Of a DNA stretch of 64,000 nt, positions 26,556-36,678 are shown piece after piece. The DNA is taken from positions 1,178,001-1,242,000 of the forward strand of contig NZ_CP072844.1 of NCBI RefSeq assembly GCF_017948405.1. The letters run 5' to 3'. Position 1 is the stretch's first letter. Every line of letters begins with the position of its first letter. This stretch comes from Psychrosphaera aestuarii (GTDB lineage Bacteria; Pseudomonadota; Gammaproteobacteria; Enterobacterales; Alteromonadaceae). A program made the position numbers and the translations under genes. Below the pieces are notes generated by a model, which saw only the letters and a program-made list of their open reading frames with translations, was not told the DNA's origin and did no database searches.

Positions 26556-27140
26556 ATGAAAAAATTTATATCAACCGCTTTGGGTTTCTCACTAATAGCA
26601 CTTAGCAGCTATTCAATCGCTTCAACCTCTAATTTGATTACTGAAGAAACAAAAGTTGTCAACGCAAATACCCTACCTTTTGATTCAAACTTAGCAAAGT
26701 TTGAAAACTACTTAGGAGGCTGGACGTCAACTTTTGGTGGGTCAGCAGATAAACCTCCTGTTACAGATGTGACGCTATTTGAGAAAGTATTAAAGGGAAA
26801 GGCACTAAGAACAACCCACTCTATTAACAATGGAGCGTACGGTGGTGAATCGATGGTCTATTGGAATAACAAAAACCAGAAGCTGGAATTTTATTATTTT
26901 ACAACGGCCGACTTCTTTACCTCAGGTTGGATGGAGTTTATTTCTGAGAATACTTTTGTAGCTTATGAAAATGTTAGTGGTGAAAGTGCGATGAGTTCAG
27001 GTATTTCACAAGTGAAATCAACATCTACACTGGAAAAAGATACAATGACTGTTTCAACATCCTACTTAAAAAATGGTGTATGGACTGAACCTGAATCACG
27101 GGTTTACCGAAGAACAACCAAGAACGTTGTTTTTAAATAG
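26556..27140 (+). CDS. Secreted protein of unknown function, possible lipocalin-like fold
   Basis: 194 residues with a clear signal peptide (MKKFISTALGFSLIALSSYS, cleavage after IAS near 23). The mature protein is beta-rich, with the pattern FENYLGGWTSTF followed by alternating strands and a final RVYRRTTK, reminiscent of small lipocalin/DUF1579-like proteins that measure bound ligand. That resemblance is a guess from pattern only. Periplasmic. It is divergent from the substrate-binding protein, with a 99-base gap that should hold both promoters. Confidence 0.55.
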   Translation: MKKFISTALGFSLIALSSYSIASTSNLITEETKVVNANTLPFDSNLAKFENYLGGWTSTFGGSADKPPVTDVTLFEKVLKGKALRTTHSINNGAYGGESMVYWNNKNQKLEFYYFTTADFFTSGWMEFISENTFVAYENVSGESAMSSGISQVKSTSTLEKDTMTVSTSYLKNGVWTEPESRVYRRTTKNVVFK

Positions 27141-27210
27141 AACAAAACGCTCGAAAAATACACAAACTTCTGTACAATATGCGCCCTTACATTTGCAGTA
27201 GAGGTGGTTT

Positions 27211-27414
27211 ATGTTGTTTTTTGTTGTTCTGATGGTTTTGTTGTTGTCGGCTTGTTTATTGTCAGTGGAAGCTATGAAAAATGGTTTAGGTAAAAAACGC
27301 TGGTTTTTCTCTGGACTGTTACTCGGACCCGTGGTGTGGCCGATGCTTAATGTAAAAAAACAAATGATGCTGCGTAAGCAAATTGGTTGCGCAATTGTCT
27401 TCTTAAAAGCGTAG
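27211..27414 (+). CDS. Small membrane protein, 67 residues
   Basis: The first hydrophobic helix covers residues ~2-20 (with a Cys near 15), then a basic loop KNGLGKKR and a second helix ~30-46 (WFFSGLLLGPVVWPML). A basic tail follows, so both ends are probably cytoplasmic. AGAGG is 6-8 bases before the ATG, a good ribosome site that supports expression. No family recognised. Confidence 0.6.
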   Translation: MLFFVVLMVLLLSACLLSVEAMKNGLGKKRWFFSGLLLGPVVWPMLNVKKQMMLRKQIGCAIVFLKA

Positions 27415-27445
27415 TAAACAGAAACCTCAAATAAATATTAAAAGG

Positions 27446-29716
27446 CTAAGCTGTCTCTTCATAAGGCAGTTTAGCACTACTCATTTTATCCATCATCGCA
27501 AATTGGCTGAACTCTAAGGCCGATAATGGCTTTGAGTATAAATATCCTTGCAAAACGTCACATTCCATTAATGTCATGAACTCTCTTTGCTCGGCGGTTT
27601 CCACGCCTTCAGCAACGGTAGAAAGGCCTAGGTTTCGGGCGATCGTTACAATAGTATCAATCATAGCTTTGCCAATGTCAGAGCTCGCATCATCAACAAA
27701 TGCTTTATCAATTTTTAACGTGTTTAAAGGGAATTTTCTTAAATAAGACAAGCTTGAATATCCAGTACCAAAGTCATCCATTGCTAAATGTATGCCTCGG
27801 TCTCTTATCTGGTACATTGTTTCGATAGCATGTTTGGCATTATTCATAACTGTACCCTCGGTAATTTCAAGCTCCAGGTTATGAGGGCTTAGGCCTGTAT
27901 CAAGGAGAATCCGATCAATTCGTTGCATTAAGTCTGGTAAGTTAAACTGGCGGGCTGAAAGGTTTACCGCTACACGACCTTCAACGATGCCTTCATCCAA
28001 CCATCGCTTCATATCGATGCATGCCTTTCTTAAGACAAGATCACCAATCTCTACAATTTGGCCAGTTTCCTCTGCAATAGGAATAAAAGTACCCGGGCTT
28101 ACCACACCGTTTTTAGGCGTTATAAATCGAACTAGGGCTTCCATTCCCATTAAACCACCATTAGCAAAACTCATTTTTGGTTGGTAGTACACTTGAAAAT
28201 AATCTTCTTTTAAGCCCAAACGAATTAAGTTTTCCACTTGAAGTCGCTTTACTGCCTTTTTATTCATTTCGTCACTAAAAAACAAATAGCGATTACCACC
28301 ATCTTTAGCATGGTACATCGCAGTATCAGCATTTCTTAGCAGTGTTTCAGGCTGTTTCCCATCATCTGGATACAACACTATACCGATACTACCGGCAACA
28401 ACAAATTCATGTTTTTCGATTCGAAATGGCGTAGATAATTTTTTAAGAATTTGTTTTGCAGCTGTTGTGACTGATGAAACATCGTTTGTTTTTTCCATAA
28501 CTAATGCAAACTCGTCACCACCTAAGCGGTATAAAGTATTCAAGTTATTTGTCAGAGGTTTCATTCTTTTAGCTATTTCTATCAATAATGTATCACCGAG
28601 TTGATGTCCTAAAGAATCATTAATTTTCTTAAAATCATCTAAGTCAAAAACTAACACAGCGGTTGGCTGTTTTTTATCAACACAGGCTTGGAGGTTAGAG
28701 AAGAATACATTTCTATTTGGGAGCTTGGTTAAGGAGTCGGTACTTGCTAGTTTAAGAAGTTTCGCCTCAGCGGTCTTTCGTCTTGTTGTGTCAGATACGA
28801 TGGCAACATAATTCGTTATAGTGCCTTCATTATCTCTAATACAGTTTGCCGTGATGTATGCCAAAAACATTGAGCCATCTTTGTTCTGACCGGTAATGTC
28901 ACCACGCCAATTTCCAGTACGGTCAACTTCAGTTTTTATGTCGTTTATTACTGACGAAGAAAGACTAGTAAGTCTTATTTTGTCGCCAAGCACTTCGTTA
29001 GAATTGTAACCAGTGATTTTTGTGTAACCTGGATTAACATGAACAACATTTAATAAAGGGTCAAAAATAATGACGCCTTCGGATATGTTTTCAATGCTTT
29101 TGGCAAAAATTTCTAATTCAGATTCAGCTGTCTTTAACTGTTGAATATCTTTAAATATACCCGTCATTCTCAGTGGTTTGCCGCGTTCGCTTCGAATTAC
29201 AATGCGACCTTTATCTAAAACCCAGCGCCATCCCTCTTTGTCTCGTAACCGATATACACATTCAAAAGAGTCAGTGCTGCCGTTAATATGATTAGCAAGT
29301 TTTATTCGTACACGCTCTATATCGCTTGGGTGAATATATTGCTTGTTTGGCGGAAATACGTTTGGGTTTACTTTAGAGAGAGGGTAGGTGCCACGAGAGT
29401 TTGTTCTAAATAGCTTTCCTTCGTTAATGTGCCAATCCCACATTTCATCACCGCTGGCCCATAACGAAAAGTTTAAACGTTGATCGCTATGCAACATTGC
29501 TTTTTGATATCGTTTAAAACGCATAATGCCGTAAAAAGAGATGAGGGCTAGTATTATACAAAGACAAAAAAGCAAAGGGACAAGCATAGACACGCCTGCA
29601 AAACTTGAGCTTGCAATACTTTCACTATTTGCTTGAGTCGCCAGAGAATAATTACTAACAAACAGCAAAGGAATAAACGATAAAACGTTATTATTATTTT
29701 TATTTTTTAGGCACAC
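27446..29716 (-). CDS. PAS-GGDEF-EAL membrane protein
   Basis: 756 residues. A hydrophobic N-terminus (possible signal ~10-26) is followed by a membrane helix ~43-65 (SMLVPLLFCLCIILALISFY). Two PAS/PAC units cover ~80-330 (PAS signature VIFDPLLNVVHVNPGYTKI). The GGDEF domain (~330-490) has intact GGDEF near 399 but no RxxD inhibitory site in front of it (NNLN). The EAL domain (~500-745) has MEALVRF, LEITEGTVM, DDFGTGYSS, KIDKAF, AEGVET. Both catalytic domains look competent, so the net activity is unclear. Monocistronic. Confidence 0.9.
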   Translation of the reverse strand: MCLKNKNNNNVLSFIPLLFVSNYSLATQANSESIASSSFAGVSMLVPLLFCLCIILALISFYGIMRFKRYQKAMLHSDQRLNFSLWASGDEMWDWHINEGKLFRTNSRGTYPLSKVNPNVFPPNKQYIHPSDIERVRIKLANHINGSTDSFECVYRLRDKEGWRWVLDKGRIVIRSERGKPLRMTGIFKDIQQLKTAESELEIFAKSIENISEGVIIFDPLLNVVHVNPGYTKITGYNSNEVLGDKIRLTSLSSSVINDIKTEVDRTGNWRGDITGQNKDGSMFLAYITANCIRDNEGTITNYVAIVSDTTRRKTAEAKLLKLASTDSLTKLPNRNVFFSNLQACVDKKQPTAVLVFDLDDFKKINDSLGHQLGDTLLIEIAKRMKPLTNNLNTLYRLGGDEFALVMEKTNDVSSVTTAAKQILKKLSTPFRIEKHEFVVAGSIGIVLYPDDGKQPETLLRNADTAMYHAKDGGNRYLFFSDEMNKKAVKRLQVENLIRLGLKEDYFQVYYQPKMSFANGGLMGMEALVRFITPKNGVVSPGTFIPIAEETGQIVEIGDLVLRKACIDMKRWLDEGIVEGRVAVNLSARQFNLPDLMQRIDRILLDTGLSPHNLELEITEGTVMNNAKHAIETMYQIRDRGIHLAMDDFGTGYSSLSYLRKFPLNTLKIDKAFVDDASSDIGKAMIDTIVTIARNLGLSTVAEGVETAEQREFMTLMECDVLQGYLYSKPLSALEFSQFAMMDKMSSAKLPYEETA

Positions 29717-29801
29717 AAAAAATCTTAAATACTACAATTGGAATGCACAGCCAAGATAACCAATGAAAATTGAAGTGTCAAAGCAATTAGTAAATATTTA
29801 G

Positions 29802-32498
29802 CTACTTGCTATTTACCAAGATTCCTTTGTTAAGCAAAGGTGAAAATAACGCAGAGTACCAACTAACCATATGTTGCTTAGTCAGCCCTAACAGTTCATT
29901 TACGATTTTGTCTTTTTGGTTGAACTGATAGTCTTTATTGCTAATTGAGACCCAAAGCTGCTGGCTTTGCTGTGCAAGATTAGTTGGTTTTTCTTTGTAT
30001 TGCATAATAACGGCTGATTTATGTCGCTCGAAATCCTCAAGTGACAACGACTCAAGTTCATCAATAAAATTCAATAAACAGTCGTGCAACTCAGACGTTA
30101 ATCGCTCGCTGCTGTAGTCATGAGATTGTACATAAACCGCTAAGCCTGGAATGTTAGAAATAGGCATGTAGCCACCACCTACCATATAACCTAGTTGTTT
30201 TTCTGTTCTTAATAAATTAAATGTGTAAGGGGCGAGAATTTGACTTGCTAAGATAAAGTACGCTTTCTCTATTTCGTTGTTTGTAACCGATTCCGTATGA
30301 AGCCCTTGCAAGTAAAGTAGAGATGCAGAATCTTGGTGATCTATCTTTTTACTCAATTCTAAGATGCCATTATCTTCGAGTAAGCGAAATTGCTTAGGCA
30401 ATTCTTCGACTCGAGTGCTGTTTTCGAATAAATGTTTTACATCTTCATTGATTACGGTGGCCTGCGATGTTGTCCAGTTACCATAAATCAAAATCTCAAC
30501 ATATACGTCACTAAATAAGGTAGTGGCAAATTCGTTATATTCTTCAACGGATATATGCTCCAGCTCTTGTGCCAGTTGTTGTGATGTAGCTGCAGTCGGT
30601 AACAAGTGAGCGTTAAGCAAACTGAACAATTGGCTAATAGGTTTATTAGATTCTGAATTGCGCCAGTGCTTAACAAGCTGTCGTTTAACTTCTTCAAATC
30701 GACTTCTTGTTGGCGAAATAGTAGGAAGGCTCGACACCAGCTTATTAATTAAACTAGCTTGGTTGGCGCTAAGGCCGGAGGTATACAAAGTAATCCCAGA
30801 TGTATGAGCATATAAATTGTAATGTAGCCCAGCCATTTCCGACTGATAATGTACGTCCGCCATTTCGTCCATAAACAACTCACAAAACAAGCGCATTAGA
30901 GCTTGGCTTTTATTAGAGGAAACACCGTGAGGTAAATCAAGGCCTATGTATATGTTGCCCTTGGGAACCATGAAACGTAAATCTTGCTTAAACCAGCATT
31001 GCCAGCCGAGCTCTTGATTTAAACTAATAGGTATTGTTGAGTGGAAGTCTTTTTGCTCAATTTGGATGTCGTGTTCTAAATATGGATTAGGACTCGGGTA
31101 TGCAAAAGTCCCATCATTTGGACAAAGACCTTTTAGCTCGTCAATAACGCTTTTATCAATGTCTTGTTCGGAGTAGGGCGTATGATACCAATGCGCTTCT
31201 TTATCGGGCGAAATGTTCTGACTTGCTAATGTAATGCGCATATTGTCAGGTTCAAAGAAGTTAAATATTTGATTCCAATGCCCTAGCTCAAAGCCGTCCA
31301 TGCGAAAGTCTCCATACAGGAAATCTTCTTCAGGGTAATGATGCATATTCAATGCAATTTGATTAGAAAGCTTGATTGCTTTTGTTGGCTCTTGGTAATC
31401 AAAGCCTATTTGGGCCATTTTTTGTTGTTCAATGTAGAGGTACTCTGGCGGCAAATTAGCTTTCATGTAATTAATAAAGCTAAATAGTTGCGTCATTATT
31501 AAGTCTAAACGACTTTCGCCTAACTCGGTTAATTCGACTGAGATATTAAAGTCTTTAAAGTTCTGACCAGAAATTCCATTCCCAGCGGATAAACCATTAA
31601 TCAATCCCTGACGCTTCAGGCTTTCGTATAGTGAACCACTGCCCTCATGCCCTATGATATGAGCAATAAAACTCACCATTTTATGTTGGTATAAGTGATC
31701 TATGGACGGTAACGCAAAGGTTAAATTTAGTTTGTGCAGCTCTTTAACTGGACGAATACAAATAAAACGGCCTAAGTCTTTTTTCGAATAAAGTGGTTGG
31801 GTTATTACCGGTTTCGATTGTAGTGGGTTTTTCGAACTAATTTCCGATAAAAGTTGCTGTGCTAAATCGAACCATTCAAAACTCTGAGCAACAATCGCGA
31901 CCGTCATAAACTGGGCCTGATAGTTATTTTGCCAAAACGTTAATATTTCATCTTTGACCGGGCGTTGAGGTAAGTCAGATAGGGTTTGACGATTACCAAC
32001 TGCAAACTTATGAAATGGATGCTTAGGATTGCATGTTTCTTTGTGAACCTGCTGTATGCGACGGCTATCATCTCGTAATTTAAGTTTGTACTCAGCGTGA
32101 ATTGCCTCTTGCTCTCGCTTTATCGCGTCGTCAGTGAATAAAGGTGAAATGAATAAATTTGCAAACTGGTCCAAAGCTGAGGCAAAGCTGTCATGGTTAA
32201 CGTCAAAGTGGAAGCTACTATGCTCAGTTGCGGTCCAAGCGTTTATATGACCACCATGTTTAGCGACAAAATCTGGTAGAGAGTTAGGTGTCGGGTATTT
32301 TTTGTTGCCATTAAAAAGAAGGTGTTCAATAAAGTGGGCAAAGCCTGGGCGGTCTGTTGGATCATCAAAACTACCTGTATTAACCACTAATGAACATGCG
32401 CTCTTATTACATGCTTTATCCTCAACATATACAAGCCTAATGCCGTTACTTAATGTAACAGACTGATAATTCCTGTTGTCGTTTGGACTTTTTTTCAT
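29802..32498 (-). CDS. M16 (insulinase/pitrilysin) family metallopeptidase
   Basis: 898 residues with the inverted zinc site HFIEHLLFNG (HxxEH) near residue 54 and the downstream Glu region around 125-140 (EQEAIHAEYKLK). Four-domain M16 architecture is expected from length. No signal peptide is evident, so it may be cytoplasmic, unlike periplasmic pitrilysin. It is upstream of, and divergent from, sixA. It likely degrades oligopeptides. Confidence 0.88.
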   Translation of the reverse strand: MKKSPNDNRNYQSVTLSNGIRLVYVEDKACNKSACSLVVNTGSFDDPTDRPGFAHFIEHLLFNGNKKYPTPNSLPDFVAKHGGHINAWTATEHSSFHFDVNHDSFASALDQFANLFISPLFTDDAIKREQEAIHAEYKLKLRDDSRRIQQVHKETCNPKHPFHKFAVGNRQTLSDLPQRPVKDEILTFWQNNYQAQFMTVAIVAQSFEWFDLAQQLLSEISSKNPLQSKPVITQPLYSKKDLGRFICIRPVKELHKLNLTFALPSIDHLYQHKMVSFIAHIIGHEGSGSLYESLKRQGLINGLSAGNGISGQNFKDFNISVELTELGESRLDLIMTQLFSFINYMKANLPPEYLYIEQQKMAQIGFDYQEPTKAIKLSNQIALNMHHYPEEDFLYGDFRMDGFELGHWNQIFNFFEPDNMRITLASQNISPDKEAHWYHTPYSEQDIDKSVIDELKGLCPNDGTFAYPSPNPYLEHDIQIEQKDFHSTIPISLNQELGWQCWFKQDLRFMVPKGNIYIGLDLPHGVSSNKSQALMRLFCELFMDEMADVHYQSEMAGLHYNLYAHTSGITLYTSGLSANQASLINKLVSSLPTISPTRSRFEEVKRQLVKHWRNSESNKPISQLFSLLNAHLLPTAATSQQLAQELEHISVEEYNEFATTLFSDVYVEILIYGNWTTSQATVINEDVKHLFENSTRVEELPKQFRLLEDNGILELSKKIDHQDSASLLYLQGLHTESVTNNEIEKAYFILASQILAPYTFNLLRTEKQLGYMVGGGYMPISNIPGLAVYVQSHDYSSERLTSELHDCLLNFIDELESLSLEDFERHKSAVIMQYKEKPTNLAQQSQQLWVSISNKDYQFNQKDKIVNELLGLTKQHMVSWYSALFSPLLNKGILVNSK

Positions 32499-32710
32499 TA
32501 ATAGCCTTGTTGTAATAAATGCTTGATGTCCTTGCGCAAATACAATAAATATCCGTTTATTTATCCTAGCTTGTTTTTAACAAAAATCGAACTTATTTAA
32601 ATTAAGTTAACAAAATAAAAGGATAAAATTGTTAATTTTTACGAAACTGTCGTAGTCTATGTACCTAGTTTGTTAAGTTCGCTCTGAACTGATTTTTATT
32701 GAGATGTGTT

Positions 32711-33193
32711 ATGTCAATTTTTCTTTATGTGGTTCGACATGGAGAGGCTGAATCTATCCAAGTAAACGATGAAACTCGGGTGCTAACCGAAATCGGTAAG
32801 ATAGAAGCAAAAAAAACCGGCAACTGGTTAAAAAGCCAAACAAATATCTTCGATTTGGTGATTTGCAGTCCATATTTGCGTGCTCAAGAAACAAAAAATA
32901 TCATCTTAACTGCATGTGAAACTTCAGACGAAGTGACCTCATCATCCTTTATTCCTTCAAGTATTCCTGCGACAGCGACGGACGAAATTTTCGCCTATGC
33001 GCAAAAAATTAACAAACAAGACCAACATATATTGTGCGTTTCACATATGCCTCTAGTTAGTTATTTGATTGGTGAACTTTCAGGGCACACTCCGATTATG
33101 GCAACAGCCGCTGTGGCAAAGTTGAAATTAGATATCAATAAGTGGAACGGGCAGCTTGAGACTATTATTTCGCCTGAACAAATGGAAGAATAA
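32711..33193 (+). CDS. sixA: Phosphohistidine phosphatase SixA
   Basis: 160 residues from ATG 32711. Histidine-phosphatase motif YVVRHGEAE is at residues ~6-14, the second conserved part VICSPYLRAQET at ~51-62, and the catalytic His is in CVSHMPLVSYL near 110. SixA dephosphorylates the HPt domain of ArcB-type sensors or the nitrogen phosphotransferase protein. An upstream ATG at 32699 would add four residues. The placement next to smrB/prmB/aroC is typical of gammaproteobacteria. Confidence 0.9.
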   Translation: MSIFLYVVRHGEAESIQVNDETRVLTEIGKIEAKKTGNWLKSQTNIFDLVICSPYLRAQETKNIILTACETSDEVTSSSFIPSSIPATATDEIFAYAQKINKQDQHILCVSHMPLVSYLIGELSGHTPIMATAAVAKLKLDINKWNGQLETIISPEQMEE

Positions 33194-33223
33194 CAAACGT
33201 TAATTTCAACGTATTGTTACCGA

Positions 33224-33841
33224 TTACAAATCTCGGCCTAATAAGTGAGTGAGTTCTTCACCTAAATTTATAATAAGTACGATGGCACCTTGTCCGCCCC
33301 ATTCTAGTGGCGCTTGATGAAAGGCTAATATATCAGGGTGTTGCATTAAGTAATGCGGTACTTTCCTTTTTAATACGCCTCCGCTAACGCCATGTACAAT
33401 GCAGGCACAAGGTATATGTTGTTTGATGCAATCTAAAACTAGGTCCGAGATGTCCTTTTGAGCTTGTAGTTTGGTATAGCCGTGCAAATCAAGAATCAAT
33501 TCCGGGACCACATCGCCACGTCTCAAAACTTTGGTCAAATAGCTAGGAAACCCTTCACGGACAAAGCTCAACGTTTGCGACTCGTCAATAAATGGCTCGT
33601 ATTCGTCAGAAAACTCAAATCGTTGTGCAGACTTCGCTTGATCGCTCAAAGCAAATTTATCGATATCACTGTGATTTGACGGTTTATCTTGCGCACGCTT
33701 ATTGGTATTGTGACGGAAATGAAGTTTATCTTGTTTAATTGGCTTAATTCCTTTCATTTCTGAAGCAAAATCGAACTCAGTATCGTCGGCCTTGTTGTCC
33801 GTTTGCTCTAGTAAAGATTGAAAAGTTGATTTTTTTGACAT
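33224..33841 (-). CDS. smrB: Endonuclease SmrB, ribosome rescue factor
   Basis: About 205 residues with a low-complexity N-terminal region (~1-95) and a C-terminal Smr domain (~115-200) containing LDLHGYTKLQAQKDI and the GSGVSGGVLK-like motif seen here as IVHGVSGGVLKRKV. SmrB cleaves mRNA at collided ribosomes. ATG 33841 is favoured over 33850 since AGGA lies 10 bases before it. Divergent from prmB. Confidence 0.9.
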   Translation of the reverse strand: MSKKSTFQSLLEQTDNKADDTEFDFASEMKGIKPIKQDKLHFRHNTNKRAQDKPSNHSDIDKFALSDQAKSAQRFEFSDEYEPFIDESQTLSFVREGFPSYLTKVLRRGDVVPELILDLHGYTKLQAQKDISDLVLDCIKQHIPCACIVHGVSGGVLKRKVPHYLMQHPDILAFHQAPLEWGGQGAIVLIINLGEELTHLLGRDL

Positions 33842-33927
33842 GAAACTCATTTCCTAATGGCGCAGCCTTGGCCGTCTATTGTAAAATACAGAAATCTTAA
33901 CGACTACTACTTATTAGGTTTAATTAA

Positions 33928-34872
33928 ATGTCTGAACAACCAACGTTGTCTCTACTAGCTCAAGAAGCGATAGAAGAACTTTTAACAGCAAACGATATTT
34001 TACGCTGGGCGGTCAGTCGATTTAACGAATCGGATGTCTATTACGGTCATGGTACAGATAACCCGTGGGATGAAGCCTTTTCTCTGTTGGCGTGGGGATT
34101 GAACATAGGTCCAATGCTAAACAGTGAAGTATTATCATCAAGACTAACAATAAGTGAAAGAAAGCGCATTATTGATGTCATTGTTGCTCGTATTGAATCA
34201 AAAAAACCGGCGGCCTATTTAACCAATCAAGCCTATTTTGTCGATTTACCTTTTTATGTTGATGAAAACGTACTGGTACCTCGCTCGCCAATCGGTGAGC
34301 TTATTAAAGAACAATTTAAATCAGTTATCGATTTTACGCCAAATTCAATCTTAGATTTATGTACAGGCTCCGGTTGTATTGCAGTGGCTTGTGCTTATGC
34401 TTTTGAAGAAGCCTATGTGGACGCTGCTGATATCAGTCCTGATGCACTTGCTATCGCAGATGAAAATATTCATCGCTTGGGCGTATCGGATAGAGTAGTC
34501 CCTTTATTGTCTGATGTTTTTTCAGGTTTAGGCGGTCAGCGATATGATCTAATTGTTTCAAATCCACCGTATGTGGATGCAGAAGATATTGGCGATATGC
34601 CAGAAGAGTTTCATCATGAACCAGAGATCGGTTTAGGCAGTGGCCCAGACGGATTAGATTTGACACGAATCATACTAAAAGAAGCGTCACAATACCTTAC
34701 CGAACAAGGCGTTTTAATTGTTGAAGTTGGAAACTCAATGATTCATTTAGTTGAGTTATTGCCAACCGTTCCATTTAACTGGATAGAGTTTAAAAATGGC
34801 GGTTTGGGTGTGTTCTCAATTACTAAGTCTCAGCTTGATGAATATCAAGAAGTGATTAATTCTACTCTTTAA
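33928..34872 (+). CDS. prmB: Ribosomal protein L3 N5-glutamine methyltransferase PrmB
   Basis: 314 residues. The N-terminal helical domain is followed by a SAM-dependent methyltransferase fold with LDLCTGSGCIAVA near 142 and the glutamine-binding motif NPPYVD near 211. It methylates the glutamine of ribosomal protein L3. It lies 19 bases before aroC in the same direction, the conserved prmB-aroC pair. Confidence 0.95.
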   Translation: MSEQPTLSLLAQEAIEELLTANDILRWAVSRFNESDVYYGHGTDNPWDEAFSLLAWGLNIGPMLNSEVLSSRLTISERKRIIDVIVARIESKKPAAYLTNQAYFVDLPFYVDENVLVPRSPIGELIKEQFKSVIDFTPNSILDLCTGSGCIAVACAYAFEEAYVDAADISPDALAIADENIHRLGVSDRVVPLLSDVFSGLGGQRYDLIVSNPPYVDAEDIGDMPEEFHHEPEIGLGSGPDGLDLTRIILKEASQYLTEQGVLIVEVGNSMIHLVELLPTVPFNWIEFKNGGLGVFSITKSQLDEYQEVINSTL

Positions 34873-34891
34873 GTAAAGGATACAAAAAGCA

Positions 34892-35986
34892 ATGGCAGGC
34901 AATACGATAGGCGATGTATTTAGAGTAACAACTTTTGGTGAAAGTCATGGCGCAGGTCTTGGCTGCATAATAGATGGTTGTCCTCCAGGCCTAGAAATAG
35001 ATGAAGCCTTAATCCAAATCGAATTGGACAAGCGCAAGCCTGGCACTTCGCGATTTACAACACAACGTCGTGAGGCAGATGAAGTTAAGATTTTAAGTGG
35101 CGTATTTGAAGGCAAAACCACGGGCACACCGATAGGTTTGATAATAGAAAATACAGATCAGCGTTCAAAAGATTACTCAGAAATAAAAGATAAGTTTCGA
35201 CCAGGCCATGCTGATTATACTTATCTGCACAAACATGGAATACGAGACTACAGAGGTGGTGGTCGTTCATCTGCACGAGAAACGGCGATGAGAGTCGCAG
35301 CCGGGGCGATTGCGCAAGCTTGGTTAAAGTCGAAAGGTATTACGATTGTTGGTTATATGTCACAACTGGGACCGATTGCCATTGAATCGGTAGACGAACG
35401 TGAAATTCGCAATAATGACTTTTTCTGCCCAGATGTTAAGACGGTTCCGAAATGGGATCAGTATATGAGAGATTTGAAAAAAGCCGGTGATTCGGTTGGC
35501 GCCAAAATTACTGTGGTCGCTTCTGGCATGCCAGTTGGTCTTGGCGAGCCAGTTTTTGATCGATTAGACGCCGATGTAGCTAAGTCATTAATGAGCATTA
35601 ACGCCGTTAAAGGGGTTGAGATTGGTGACGGTTTTGCTGTTGTGTCACAAAAGGGCTCGGAGCATAGAGATGAGCTCACACCAAATGGCTTTTCGGCAAA
35701 CCATAGCGGCGGTGTTTTAGGTGGTATTTCTACAGGGCAAGACTTAGTTGCACATATCGCGCTTAAACCAACATCGAGCATTAGTGTGCCAGGTAAAACT
35801 ATTGATATTAACGGCCAGACACAAGACGTAATTACAAAAGGTCGGCATGATCCTTGTGTTGGTATTAGAGCTGTACCAATCGCAGAGGCAATGTTAGCAC
35901 TGACTATTATGGATCACTTTTTACGAAATAGGGCGCAGAATGCAGATGTAGTGGTTTCTACGCCAGTTATACCAGCGTCTTACTAA
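34892..35986 (+). CDS. aroC: Chorismate synthase
   Basis: 364 residues, full length. It converts 5-enolpyruvylshikimate-3-phosphate to chorismate with reduced FMN. Signatures are [19 protein letters not shown] near the N-terminus, [20 protein letters not shown] near 118 and the conserved [18 protein letters not shown] near 325. AAAGGA precedes the ATG. It feeds pheA (3962-5134) in the same window, though the two are not linked. Confidence 0.97.
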   Translation: MAGNTIGDVFRVTTFGESHGAGLGCIIDGCPPGLEIDEALIQIELDKRKPGTSRFTTQRREADEVKILSGVFEGKTTGTPIGLIIENTDQRSKDYSEIKDKFRPGHADYTYLHKHGIRDYRGGGRSSARETAMRVAAGAIAQAWLKSKGITIVGYMSQLGPIAIESVDEREIRNNDFFCPDVKTVPKWDQYMRDLKKAGDSVGAKITVVASGMPVGLGEPVFDRLDADVAKSLMSINAVKGVEIGDGFAVVSQKGSEHRDELTPNGFSANHSGGVLGGISTGQDLVAHIALKPTSSISVPGKTIDINGQTQDVITKGRHDPCVGIRAVPIAEAMLALTIMDHFLRNRAQNADVVVSTPVIPASY

Positions 35987-36027
35987 TCGTTTGTCCTAAT
36001 AACCGTTCAATGTGCAGTGAATGAACA

Positions 36028-36678
36028 ATGATTAATCAAGTAATGAATAGCCAAAATGAAATTGAATGTGACCATCATATTCGAGACATAATTCGTTTGT
36101 TTGACGACAGCTTTTCAGAGACCTTCAATACTCGGTTAGTCAAAGGAATGGATGAACCAATCTATTTACCTGCTAACCAGGGGGATGGTCTGATTCCAGC
36201 GCAATCTTATGCGCAAGTGGTGTTCGCTCACGGCTTTTATGCAAGCGCTTTGCATGAAATAGCACATTGGTGCTTGGCGGGTGAACAACGTAGAACCTTA
36301 ATCGATTATGGTTATTGGTATTGTCCAGATGGGCGAACATCAGAACAACAAGCAAAATTTCAATCGGTTGAAATTAAACCGCAAGCCATTGAGTGGGCTC
36401 TATCAGCTTCTGCTGGTTTTCCGTTTCAAGTGAGCTGCGATAACTTGGCGGGCGACGAATTAGGGCAACAACCAGATCGGCATGCATTTCAACTCGATAT
36501 CGTTGAGCAACTAAAAATCTATTTTCAAAATGGCTTTCCTTCGCGCGCTCAACTATTTATGAAGGTTCTTGCACAGTATTACAAAAGACCAGCCATTACC
36601 GACATAAAGCAAATTACCTATCAATTTGAACAACAAAATAGTAGTAGAGAAGATAATGACAAACAAACTGCAGCGTAA
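36028..36678 (+). CDS. epmC: Elongation factor P hydroxylase EpmC (YfcM)
   Basis: 216 residues. The conserved block DEPIYLPANQG, then the metal-binding VFAHGFYASALHEIAHWC near 75 and IDYGYWYCPDGRTSEQQ, agrees with YfcM. EpmC hydroxylates the beta-lysylated lysine of elongation factor P, the last step after EpmA and EpmB, which are not in this window. The start may be ATG 36028 or the in-frame ATG at 36043. It overlaps the next gene by 23 bases. Confidence 0.9.
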   Translation: MINQVMNSQNEIECDHHIRDIIRLFDDSFSETFNTRLVKGMDEPIYLPANQGDGLIPAQSYAQVVFAHGFYASALHEIAHWCLAGEQRRTLIDYGYWYCPDGRTSEQQAKFQSVEIKPQAIEWALSASAGFPFQVSCDNLAGDELGQQPDRHAFQLDIVEQLKIYFQNGFPSRAQLFMKVLAQYYKRPAITDIKQITYQFEQQNSSREDNDKQTAA